A stretch of 64,000 nucleotides of DNA from Nonomuraea endophytica (GTDB taxonomy: Bacteria > Actinomycetota > Actinomycetes > Streptosporangiales > Streptosporangiaceae). The position numbers were made by a program, and so were the translations under genes. The stretch lies in assembly GCF_014203235.1 (NCBI RefSeq), contig NZ_JACHIN010000013.1:246925-310924 (forward strand), read 5' to 3'. The notes under the pieces are model-generated. The model was not told the DNA's origin. It searched no databases and saw only the letters and a program-made list of their open reading frames with translations. Position 1 is the first letter of the stretch. Each line of letters starts with the position of its first letter. Below, piece by piece: positions 1-7,183 of the stretch.

Positions 1-9
1 ACATGTAGC

Positions 10-852
10 TCAGAAGTAGTCGGCGGGCCAGTGGGCCGCGCCCGGGGCCCGCACGACCGGGTCCGGGTCGGCCAGCACCGCGCGGGCCATCCCCGTCCGA
101 TCGCTGTCCCGCCGCACGCTCGCCAGCAGGTACGGCACCGCCGGATCGTCCCACGCGAGCCGCGCCCGCGCCCGCCGGATCCCGCGCCGGAGGGCCTCAC
201 CGGCCAGCGCCGGCAGCAGGGTCTCCAGGTCCCCGGCGACCTCGAGGATCTCCAGCTCGTCCGCGTGCCAGCGCACGGCGGCGTAGGCGTCCCCGGTGCG
301 GAGGAGCTCGCCGTACCAGAGCGGCACCCTGACCCGCCAGTGCGCCGGGTCGCGGACGGTGGTCAGCGGACGGCGGCGGTTGTGCGCCTCGTGCAGGCCG
401 GCCAGCTCCTCGGGCACGGCGGCCCGCAGCGGCGCGCACACCCCGCCGGGAACGGCCAGCGGCCCGCTGACCAGTGGCAGCTCGAACGAGCGCCAGCCGG
501 AGTAGACGGCCGGGGTGCCGGTGAACAGCAGCGACCACGCGCAGCCGTCGGCGGCCATCGCCGCCACGGCGGCGGCCAGGAGACGCCGGACGTGGCCCTG
601 CCCGCGGGCGTCGGGGCGGGTGGCGACGTTGGCGACGCCGCCCACGCGCAGCACCCCGCCGCGGCCGTCGCGGATCGGGCGCGGCAGGTAGTAGACGCAG
701 GCCAGCAGGCCGCCGGGGCCGGGCACGACGAAGGTGCGCTCGTGGCGGCCGGGGTCGCTCTCGTACAACGGCACGATGTGCGGCGCGTCGAAGCACGCCG
801 CCCACAGCGCGTAGAGCGCGTCGCGGTCGCCGGGGCGGGCCGTCCTGATCAT
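10..852 (-). CDS. GNAT-family N-acetyltransferase, Eis-like
   Basis: Likely a cytoplasmic acetyl-CoA-dependent N-acetyltransferase of about 280 aa. An N-terminal GNAT fold is visible: the strand GGVANVATRP (residues 71-80) is followed by the acetyl-CoA pyrophosphate loop ARGQGHV (82-88). The length and a second domain after residue 120 resemble Eis-type enzymes more than single-domain GNATs. It is the last gene of the sugar-transport operon. The ATG at 852 has a GAGGGCGGG ribosome site just upstream; an alternative ATG at 873 would overlap the permease stop as TGATG and add seven residues. The substrate is unknown; context suggests an amino sugar or a host metabolite, which is inference only. 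Confidence 0.75.
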   Translation of the reverse strand: MIRTARPGDRDALYALWAACFDAPHIVPLYESDPGRHERTFVVPGPGGLLACVYYLPRPIRDGRGGVLRVGGVANVATRPDARGQGHVRRLLAAAVAAMAADGCAWSLLFTGTPAVYSGWRSFELPLVSGPLAVPGGVCAPLRAAVPEELAGLHEAHNRRRPLTTVRDPAHWRVRVPLWYGELLRTGDAYAAVRWHADELEILEVAGDLETLLPALAGEALRRGIRRARARLAWDDPAVPYLLASVRRDSDRTGMARAVLADPDPVVRAPGAAHWPADYF

Positions 853-872
853 CCCGCCCTCGGGGCCGCCCA

Positions 873-1745
873 TCAGCCCTTGATCCCCGACATCGTGACG
901 CCTTCGGTGAAGTAGCGCTGCCCGACCAGGTACGCGGCGAAGATCGGCACGAACGCCACCGTCGCCCCGGCCAGCACCACGCTGAGCGGCACGTTCTCCT
1001 GATGCAGCGAGGCGATGCCGACCGTCAGCGTCCGCATGTCCGCGCTGCCGCCCACGATCAACGGCCACAGCAGGTCGTTCCAGTGCCACAGGAAGACGAA
1101 GACCCCGAGCGTGGCCAGGATCGGCTTGCACAGCGGCAGCACGATCCTGGTGAAGATCCGCCACTCGGACGCCCCGTCGAGCCGCGCCGCCTCGAACAGC
1201 TCGTCCGGCAGCCCCATGATGAACTGCCGCATCAGGAACACCGCCTGCGCGTTGGCGAGTGTGGGCAGGATCAGCCCCCAGTAGGTGTCCACGCCGCCGA
1301 GCTGCGCGATGAGGACGAAGGTCGGGATCAGCGTGACGTGGTAGGGCACCATCACCATCGCCAGGAACGACCAGAACATGGGCTCGCGCCCCGGAAAACG
1401 CTTCTTGGCGAAGGCGTACCCGGCCAGCGAGGCCAGCAGCAGCACGGCCACGACGCTCACCACGGAGTAGACGAGCGTGTTGAACGTCCACTTCAGCAGG
1501 TCGCGCCCGCCGAGCACCTCGCCGTAGGCGCTGAAGTCGACCGGCCAGGGCAGCATGCTCTGCGGAAAGGTGACGGCGGCGCCCGGCTTCAGCGACAGCA
1601 CGACCATCGCGTAGAAGGGGAAGAGCGTCACCGGCGTCGCGATCGCCAGCAGCACGATCCGGGCGATCTTCCCGCCGCGTGACGGCTCCAGGGCCTTGTA
1701 GGACGGATGTTTCGAGCGTACGGCGGGCGGCCGCGTGGCCAGCAT
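873..1745 (-). CDS. Carbohydrate ABC transporter permease, MalG type
   Basis: Inner-membrane permease of a CUT1 sugar importer, about 290 aa with six predicted membrane segments. The EAA loop that contacts the ATPase is visible as EAARLDGASEWRIFTRIVLP, followed by the usual C-terminal MSGIKG. It starts at ATG 1745, two bases after the stop of the partner permease, so the two are almost certainly co-translated. No ATP-binding subunit is encoded in this operon, so a shared MsiK-like ATPase elsewhere probably powers it, as is known for many actinomycete CUT1 systems. Confidence 0.92.
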   Translation of the reverse strand: MLATRPPAVRSKHPSYKALEPSRGGKIARIVLLAIATPVTLFPFYAMVVLSLKPGAAVTFPQSMLPWPVDFSAYGEVLGGRDLLKWTFNTLVYSVVSVVAVLLLASLAGYAFAKKRFPGREPMFWSFLAMVMVPYHVTLIPTFVLIAQLGGVDTYWGLILPTLANAQAVFLMRQFIMGLPDELFEAARLDGASEWRIFTRIVLPLCKPILATLGVFVFLWHWNDLLWPLIVGGSADMRTLTVGIASLHQENVPLSVVLAGATVAFVPIFAAYLVGQRYFTEGVTMSGIKG

Positions 1746-1747
1746 GG

Positions 1748-2596
1748 TCACTTGCTCCTCCCGATGATCAGGCGCTGGATGAGCGCCACCACGAGGGTCA
1801 TGACGAACAGGGCGACGCCGATCGCGCTGGCGTAGCCGAACTCGAAGTTCTTGAACCCCTGCTCGTACAGCGCCATCACGAGGGTGAAGCTGCCGTGCGC
1901 GGGGCCGCCGCCGGTCATCACGTAGACGAGGTCGAAGACCTGGAAGGAGGTCGTCGTCTCGATGACGGCCACGAAGAACAGCGCCGGGCGGAGCTGGGGC
2001 AGGACGATGTGGCGGAAGCGCTGCCAGGTCGAGGCTCCGTCGGACAGCGCCGCCTCCTCCAGTTCGCGGGGGAGATCCTGCAGGCGGGCCAGGACGATGA
2101 GCATGCCGTACCCGAATCTCGACCAGACCGAGACGATCACCAGGGCGGGCAGGACCAGCGTCGGCGAGGCCAGCCACGACAGGCCGGTCAGCTTGGTGAT
2201 CGGACCCTCGGAGGAGAACAGCCAGGTGAAGACGGTTCCGGCGAGCACGAGGCTGGTGACGACCGGCAGGAAGAAGACCGAGCGGAAGAAGCGCGCGCCG
2301 CGGAAGGAGCGGCGCACCAGCAGCGCCATGCCGACCGAGGCGGCCATGGAGACGGGCACGTAGAGCACGGTGTAGATCAGCGTGACCTGCAGCGAGTCCC
2401 AGAACACCGGGTCGCCGGCCATGCGGCGGAAGTTGTCCAGGCCGGTGAACGCCGGGCTGTCGCCGATGCCGAACTCGAAGAAGCCGAGCAGCACGCCCGC
2501 GATCGACGGGCCGAAGCGGAAGGCCAGGAAGAGCAGGAGGCACGGCAGGACGAACAGCAGTCCGGTCCGCGCCTCCCAGCGCAGCGTAAACCTCAT
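1748..2596 (-). CDS. Carbohydrate ABC transporter permease, MalF type
   Basis: First permease of the CUT1 importer, 282 aa, six membrane segments starting at GLLFVLPCLLLFLAF near residue 12. The EAA loop reads EEAALSDGASTWQRFRHIVL around residue 180. Its ATG overlaps the stop of the binding-protein gene by four bases (ATGA), showing translational coupling. It should heterodimerise with the following MalG-type protein. The length is typical for the family. Confidence 0.92.
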   Translation of the reverse strand: MRFTLRWEARTGLLFVLPCLLLFLAFRFGPSIAGVLLGFFEFGIGDSPAFTGLDNFRRMAGDPVFWDSLQVTLIYTVLYVPVSMAASVGMALLVRRSFRGARFFRSVFFLPVVTSLVLAGTVFTWLFSSEGPITKLTGLSWLASPTLVLPALVIVSVWSRFGYGMLIVLARLQDLPRELEEAALSDGASTWQRFRHIVLPQLRPALFFVAVIETTTSFQVFDLVYVMTGGGPAHGSFTLVMALYEQGFKNFEFGYASAIGVALFVMTLVVALIQRLIIGRSK

Positions 2597-3813
2597 CGGC
2601 CCAGCAGGGCGTCGGCGGCCTTGGCCGCGTCGGCCAGCGCCTGCTCGGGCGTCTTCTTGCCGATGAGCGCGGCCTGGATCTCCGGCGCGAGCACGCCCAT
2701 GACGTCACGGGCCTTGTCGTGCAGCGGCCCGGCCGTGGTCAGGTCGAGCGTCTTCTCCACCTCGGACTGGACCGGGTCGGCGGCGTACAGGGCGCCGGTC
2801 GTGGTGCGCGGCGAGAAGAAGCCCGAGGCCAGGTTGAACGCCTTGCTCGGCTCGGCCCCGGTGGCGAAGGAGATCCACTTGCCCGCCGCCTCCTTGTTCT
2901 TGCTCGCCTTGAGCATGCTCAGCGAGCCGACCGTGCCGTAGGCGACCTGCTTGGCGCCGGTCAGCGGGGGCACCACCTTGATGTTCTCCTTGCCCCAGAA
3001 CGACTCGACGTCGGCGGGCAGCTGCTGCCAGGTGCAGGCCACCTTGTTCTGGGCGGTGCGCGTCTGCTCGAACTTGGGCAGCCCCGTCAGCAGGTCCTTC
3101 TCCACATAGCCGCCGTCGGCGAGCTGCTTGAGGAAGGTCAGCGCCCTGACGCCCTCGGGGCCGCCGAACGCGCTGGCCTTGCCGTCGGCGGTGAAGACGT
3201 CGCCGCCGGCCTGCCACAGCAGCGGGTAGAACGACTGGTTGAGCGTCGCGGCCGGGTCGGCCCAGTAGTTGGTGACGTCCACGCCCTTGGCCTTGAACTG
3301 CGGGGCCAGGCGCAGCACGTCCTCCCACGTCTTGGGGAAGTCCTTGATCCCGGCGGCGTCGAAGGCCTTCTGGTTGCACACCAGCGGGTTGGCCGACATG
3401 AGGACGGGCGCGCCCATGGCCTTGCCGTCCACGGTGACCGCCTGGAGCGCGTTGGGCCGGTAGCCGGCCTTGTCGGCGAGGTAGGAGTCGACCGGCTCCA
3501 GCGTCTTCACGTACTTGGGCAGCTGGTCGGGGATGAGGTAGACCACGTCGGGCGCCTTGTTGCCGGCGATCGCCGTGGACAGCGCCTCGTCCCGCTTGGC
3601 CCACGGGTAGATCTCCACCTTGACGTCGACATTCGGGTTGGCCGACTCGAAGGCCTTGACCTGCCCGTCCCAGAACGCCTGGTGCTTGGCCTGGTCGGCG
3701 ATGATCGGGTAGATCCACATGGTCACGGTCTGCTTGCCGTCGCCGCCGGACCCGCCGCAGGCGGCGAGCGTTCCGACGGCGAGCAGCGCGGCTGCCAGTG
3801 CGCGAGGTCGCAT
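2593..3813 (-). CDS. Extracellular sugar-binding lipoprotein (ABC solute-binding protein family 1)
   Basis: Captures the sugar outside the cell and delivers it to the two permeases encoded just downstream. The 406-aa product starts at ATG 3813 with a type II signal peptide: MRPR, a short hydrophobic core and the lipobox TLAAC with Cys19 as the lipid anchor, followed by a Gly/Ser tether. The mature part starts with QTVTMWIYP, the usual first strand of family 1 binding proteins. It sits 29 nt after the oxidoreductase gene. Ligand specificity cannot be read from the sequence. Confidence 0.93.
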   Translation of the reverse strand: MRPRALAAALLAVGTLAACGGSGGDGKQTVTMWIYPIIADQAKHQAFWDGQVKAFESANPNVDVKVEIYPWAKRDEALSTAIAGNKAPDVVYLIPDQLPKYVKTLEPVDSYLADKAGYRPNALQAVTVDGKAMGAPVLMSANPLVCNQKAFDAAGIKDFPKTWEDVLRLAPQFKAKGVDVTNYWADPAATLNQSFYPLLWQAGGDVFTADGKASAFGGPEGVRALTFLKQLADGGYVEKDLLTGLPKFEQTRTAQNKVACTWQQLPADVESFWGKENIKVVPPLTGAKQVAYGTVGSLSMLKASKNKEAAGKWISFATGAEPSKAFNLASGFFSPRTTTGALYAADPVQSEVEKTLDLTTAGPLHDKARDVMGVLAPEIQAALIGKKTPEQALADAAKAADALLGR

Positions 3814-3842
3814 GATCGTTCCTCTTCTATGATTCGGGCTTT

Positions 3843-5069
3843 TCAGGCATGGGGCACGGTGACGACCGTGCCGGTGTGACGGGCCCGCTCGGCGGCGAAG
3901 ACCGCGAGGTGGCTGTGGAGCGACTCGGTGTGGTCCGAGCGCACGAACGAGCGGTCGCCGGTGGCCAGCGCGCTCACGAAGGCGTCCATGACGCCGGCGT
4001 CGCCGCCGCCGTGGCCGTCGCCCGCGTTCGACCCGCTGCTCGCGCCTTCCCACCTGGTGGTACGGCTGTCGCGGAAGTCGAGCACCTCCACCGACTCGCC
4101 GTCGCCGATCAGCCGCCCGTGGGTGCCGAAGATCTTCGTCTGCCGGTGGGTCTGCTCGGTGAAGGCGGACATCGTGAACGTGGCCGTGGCCCCGCCGCTC
4201 AGCTCCATGGCCAGCACCTGGTGGTCGACCACGTCGTTGTCGCTCGCGTAGACGCACCTGCCGTACGGGCCGGTGCGCAGCGCGTCCATGACCTCGGCCT
4301 CGGTGCCGCCGAGCACGCTGGTCGGCCAGTCGTAGCCGCGGTTCAGGTAGAGCCCGGGCGCGGAGTAGGGGCAGACCGGCTCGATCGGGCAGTCGAGGCA
4401 GCGGTCGGCGGCCCCGGCCGGGCGCCGGTCCGGCCGGAAGTGGCCGAGCGAGCCGAAGCTGGAGACCCGCCGGATCCGGCGGCCGGTGACGTAGGTGAGC
4501 CAGTCGAGGTCGTGCGAGGACTTGGCGAGCAGCATCGGGCTGGCCAGCCGTTCGCTGCGCCAGGGACCGCGCACGTAGGAGTGGGCGTGGTGCCACCAGC
4601 CGACCGGTTCCAGGTGCTCGACGCTCATGATCTCGCCGATCACCCCGCTGCCGGCGACCCGCTTCACCAGTTCGGTGTAGGGCGTGTAGCGCAGCACGTG
4701 GCAGACCGCGAACAGCACCCCCGACTCCGACACCGCCCGCACGATGCGCCGGCACTCCTCCTCGGTGGGGGCCAGCGGCTTCTCCATCAGCAGCGCGTAG
4801 CCCGCGCCCGCCAGCGCGATGGCGGGCTCGACGTGCAGGCGGTCCTGCGTGGACAGGATGACCGCGTCGGCCACCCTCTCGCTGAGCAGGTCCCGCCAGT
4901 CGTCGAACTCCTGGACGCCGGGACTCAGCGCGCCGATCGCGCGCCGCCTGGCCGGATCGGGGTCGGCGACCGCGACGAGCTCGGCCCGGCCGGGATGGGC
5001 GGCGATCCAGGAGGCGTAGGTCTGGCCCCTGTTGCCCGCTCCCGCGATGGCCAGCGTGACTTTCCGCAC
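3843..5069 (-). CDS. Gfo/Idh/MocA-family NAD(P)-dependent oxidoreductase
   Basis: Cytoplasmic sugar or inositol-type dehydrogenase, 408 aa. The N-terminal Rossmann fold has GAGNRG at residues 10-15 and the family signature MEKP at 95-98, whose Lys is normally catalytic. A substrate-domain motif SSHDLDW lies at 184-190. Three cysteines (224, 227, 233; CLDCPIEPVC) occur in the middle, as in one actinobacterial/firmicute branch of the family; their role is unknown. Translation starts at GTG 5069, immediately after the TAG of the beta-helix gene. It probably oxidises a sugar released or imported by this operon. Confidence 0.9.
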   Translation of the reverse strand: MRKVTLAIAGAGNRGQTYASWIAAHPGRAELVAVADPDPARRRAIGALSPGVQEFDDWRDLLSERVADAVILSTQDRLHVEPAIALAGAGYALLMEKPLAPTEEECRRIVRAVSESGVLFAVCHVLRYTPYTELVKRVAGSGVIGEIMSVEHLEPVGWWHHAHSYVRGPWRSERLASPMLLAKSSHDLDWLTYVTGRRIRRVSSFGSLGHFRPDRRPAGAADRCLDCPIEPVCPYSAPGLYLNRGYDWPTSVLGGTEAEVMDALRTGPYGRCVYASDNDVVDHQVLAMELSGGATATFTMSAFTEQTHRQTKIFGTHGRLIGDGESVEVLDFRDSRTTRWEGASSGSNAGDGHGGGDAGVMDAFVSALATGDRSFVRSDHTESLHSHLAVFAAERARHTGTVVTVPHA

Positions 5070-7148
5070 CTAAATCACCAAATTTCCGGAAGTGAGGACC
5101 TTCGGGCCGTCCGGCGGCAGTTCCCTGGTCACCGCCTCCTCGACGTTGCCGGTGTGCTGGACCAGCTCGAACTGCTTGATCGTGAGCTTGCCGCCGCTGA
5201 ACTGGCTGCCGGTCGCGGTGTAGCGGTTGCGCCCCGCCTCCAGCAGGACGTGGGCTCCGGTGGTACGGCTGCGCATGCCGTACAGCTCCCAGGACACGAG
5301 GCCGGCCGGCTCCGCGCGGGAGAGCAGCGCGCCCGCGCCCTCGCCCGAGATGTCCGTGCCGCCGTCGAGCCGCAGGCGCTGGTCGGCCTTGCCGGCGGCG
5401 CGCAGGCCGAGGCCGTTGAGCGTGCAGCCGGTCAGCGTCGCCGAGCCGGCGAGGGTCAGCGGCGCGGCGTTCTGGGCGGCGTTGAAGACGACGTGGGTGA
5501 AGACCGTCTGCGCGCCGTTGAACGTGTTGCCGTCCAGGCCGTTCAGGACCGAGCGGCTGATGTGCACCGGGCTGGTGACGCCGGCCTGGACGATCTCGCT
5601 CTTGGCGGGCAGCGTGAACGCGCAGCCCTCGATGAGGTTGGGGCGGCCCGACAGCTTCGACTGCTGCGAGACGATCAGCGTGTGGCTGGCCGAGCAGCCG
5701 CGCATCTGCACGCCGTCGGCGTTGACCCAGATCATGCCCGAGCCGTTGAGCGAGGGCTTGCCGATGACCTGGACGTCCTCCAGCGTCAGATCGGTGATCT
5801 TCACCCGGGCCACGAACCACGAGCAGACGTGCTTGCGCACCGTGATGCGCTTGGCCGCCGAGCCCCAGGCTGCGCCGGAGTTGGCGAACGTCATCAGGCC
5901 GGAGTTGCCGGTGTAGGTGAGGTCGTGCTCGTACTGGCCGTGGGTGACGAAGGGGCCCTGGTCGTCGCCGTCGCCGTGGCAGTTCTCGACGTAGCAGTAC
6001 GCGCTGGCGGTGAAGTCGTTGAGATGGCGGGAGTTGGACACGTGGCAGTCGGCGACGTGGCCGTAGAGGCAGTAGATCTGCTGGGTGAGGTAGCCGGCGC
6101 CGCCCCACGTGACGCTGGCCGGGTTCTTCAGCGTGCAGCGGTCGGTACGGAAGTGCGTGGCCCAGCGGCGCATGATCACCGGCCAGAACGCGCCTTCCGC
6201 GTGGATGGACTCGACGTCGCAGTGGACGGCGTACTCGTAGGCGAGGGGGTGGGAGCCGGTGTATTGGTCGCCGGGCACGACGCCGCGGAAGCGCAGGTTG
6301 CGGACGTGGACCCGGGCGACCGGATCGACCAGCGTCCAGGTGACGCTCCGGCCGGCCTTCAGCTCCCAGCCGTTCTTGTAGTTGACCCGGATCTGCGTGG
6401 GGCTGACGATCTGCGTGACCTCGACGAGCTTCTGCAGTTCCTTCTCCCAGCGGCCGGCGCCCTGGTCGACCTCGGCCGCCCACCACTGGCCGACCTTGAA
6501 CCGGCCGGAGTCGCCGACCTCGAAGACGTCCGACAGGTCGGGCATGACCTGGGTGAGTTTGTGGGTGACCTTGGTCTCGGTGACCTTGCCGCGGAACAGC
6601 AGCACGGCCGCGAAGGGGTCGTCGGCGCCGGCCTTCTCGATGCCGTCGGTGGTCATCAGGTGGCCGCCGAAGTCGAGCACCAGGCCGGAGCGGGAGAAGG
6701 TGTGGCGCTTGGTGAAGTTCAGGTCGGTATGGGCTTCGATCCGGGTGACGCTCGGGTCGTTGACCATGGCGTCGAGTGCGGCGTCTGCGGGTGTTTTGGC
6801 GTCGAAGATGCCAAATTTCCGGAAATCTAGGCATCCGTCGTGAATCTGGAGCCAACGGCCTTTCCCGGCGGCGCCCAGGACGGTGCCGCCGTTGGCCGGG
6901 GCGGTGGAGTTCGCGTCCCAGCGCGCCAGCATGCCGCCGCCGTCGCCGGGGGAGCGGTAGCCGGCGACCTGGGTCAGGGTGCCGTCGGCCAGCTTCGCCG
7001 CCCCGTAGGCGAGCAGTTCGGCGACGGTGGCGACAGCGCGTACCTCGTCCTTGGGCTTCTTGCCCGGATCGGCCTGCGCCGGCTGGGCGAGCAGGAGGGT
7101 GCCGGCGGCTGCCCGGCCGGAGGCGCGCAGGATGTCACGACGTTCCAT
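5070..7148 (-). CDS. Exported right-handed beta-helix protein (pectate-lyase-like), copy 1
   Basis: 692-aa protein of the pectate-lyase superfamily fold, probably a polysaccharide-active enzyme or binding protein. The N-terminus MERRDILRASGRAAAGTLLL looks like a Tat-type or related export signal, with RR at 3-4 and a cleavable region ending near PAQA. After a head domain with GDGGGM and a GRWLQIHDGCLDF segment, the body shows the spaced short strands and Asn/Gly turns of a parallel beta-helix, including MRGCSASHT-like rungs. No catalytic motif of a named lyase family was recognised. It is closely similar in length and sequence to the next gene upstream, with 35 nt between them. Confidence 0.75.
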   Translation of the reverse strand: MERRDILRASGRAAAGTLLLAQPAQADPGKKPKDEVRAVATVAELLAYGAAKLADGTLTQVAGYRSPGDGGGMLARWDANSTAPANGGTVLGAAGKGRWLQIHDGCLDFRKFGIFDAKTPADAALDAMVNDPSVTRIEAHTDLNFTKRHTFSRSGLVLDFGGHLMTTDGIEKAGADDPFAAVLLFRGKVTETKVTHKLTQVMPDLSDVFEVGDSGRFKVGQWWAAEVDQGAGRWEKELQKLVEVTQIVSPTQIRVNYKNGWELKAGRSVTWTLVDPVARVHVRNLRFRGVVPGDQYTGSHPLAYEYAVHCDVESIHAEGAFWPVIMRRWATHFRTDRCTLKNPASVTWGGAGYLTQQIYCLYGHVADCHVSNSRHLNDFTASAYCYVENCHGDGDDQGPFVTHGQYEHDLTYTGNSGLMTFANSGAAWGSAAKRITVRKHVCSWFVARVKITDLTLEDVQVIGKPSLNGSGMIWVNADGVQMRGCSASHTLIVSQQSKLSGRPNLIEGCAFTLPAKSEIVQAGVTSPVHISRSVLNGLDGNTFNGAQTVFTHVVFNAAQNAAPLTLAGSATLTGCTLNGLGLRAAGKADQRLRLDGGTDISGEGAGALLSRAEPAGLVSWELYGMRSRTTGAHVLLEAGRNRYTATGSQFSGGKLTIKQFELVQHTGNVEEAVTRELPPDGPKVLTSGNLVI
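5078..5091. repeat. 14-bp motif copy A (ccaaatttccggaa)
   Basis: AT-rich 14-mer at the 3' end of beta-helix gene 1, a few bases upstream of the oxidoreductase GTG. The same 14-mer occurs at 6811-6824 and 8910-8923. Here it is read in a different frame (SGNL) from the other two copies (RKFG), so protein conservation alone does not explain the identity. Confidence 0.7.
6796..6845. repeat. 50-bp identical block, copy 1
   Basis: Identical to 8895-8944 in the paralogous beta-helix gene, although the flanks differ at synonymous sites. It encodes the CLDFRKFGIFDAK region with AT-rich codons (CTA, GAT, AAA, TTT) that are rare in this genome. Inside it, 6815-6826 is a perfect 12-bp palindrome, atttccggaaat. 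Confidence 0.85.
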
Positions 7149-7183
7149 GGGTGGTTCCTTGCTAGGAGTGGGGGGTGATCGGC

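Noticed and set aside
3849..6830. 993-aa plus-strand open frame
   Set aside because: Shadow of the beta-helix and oxidoreductase genes; no domain, no ribosome site, biased composition.
2593..6855. 1420-aa minus-strand open frame
   Set aside because: Only the last 406 residues (the binding lipoprotein) show real protein features; the rest is Arg/Pro-rich antisense-like frame across two well-supported genes.
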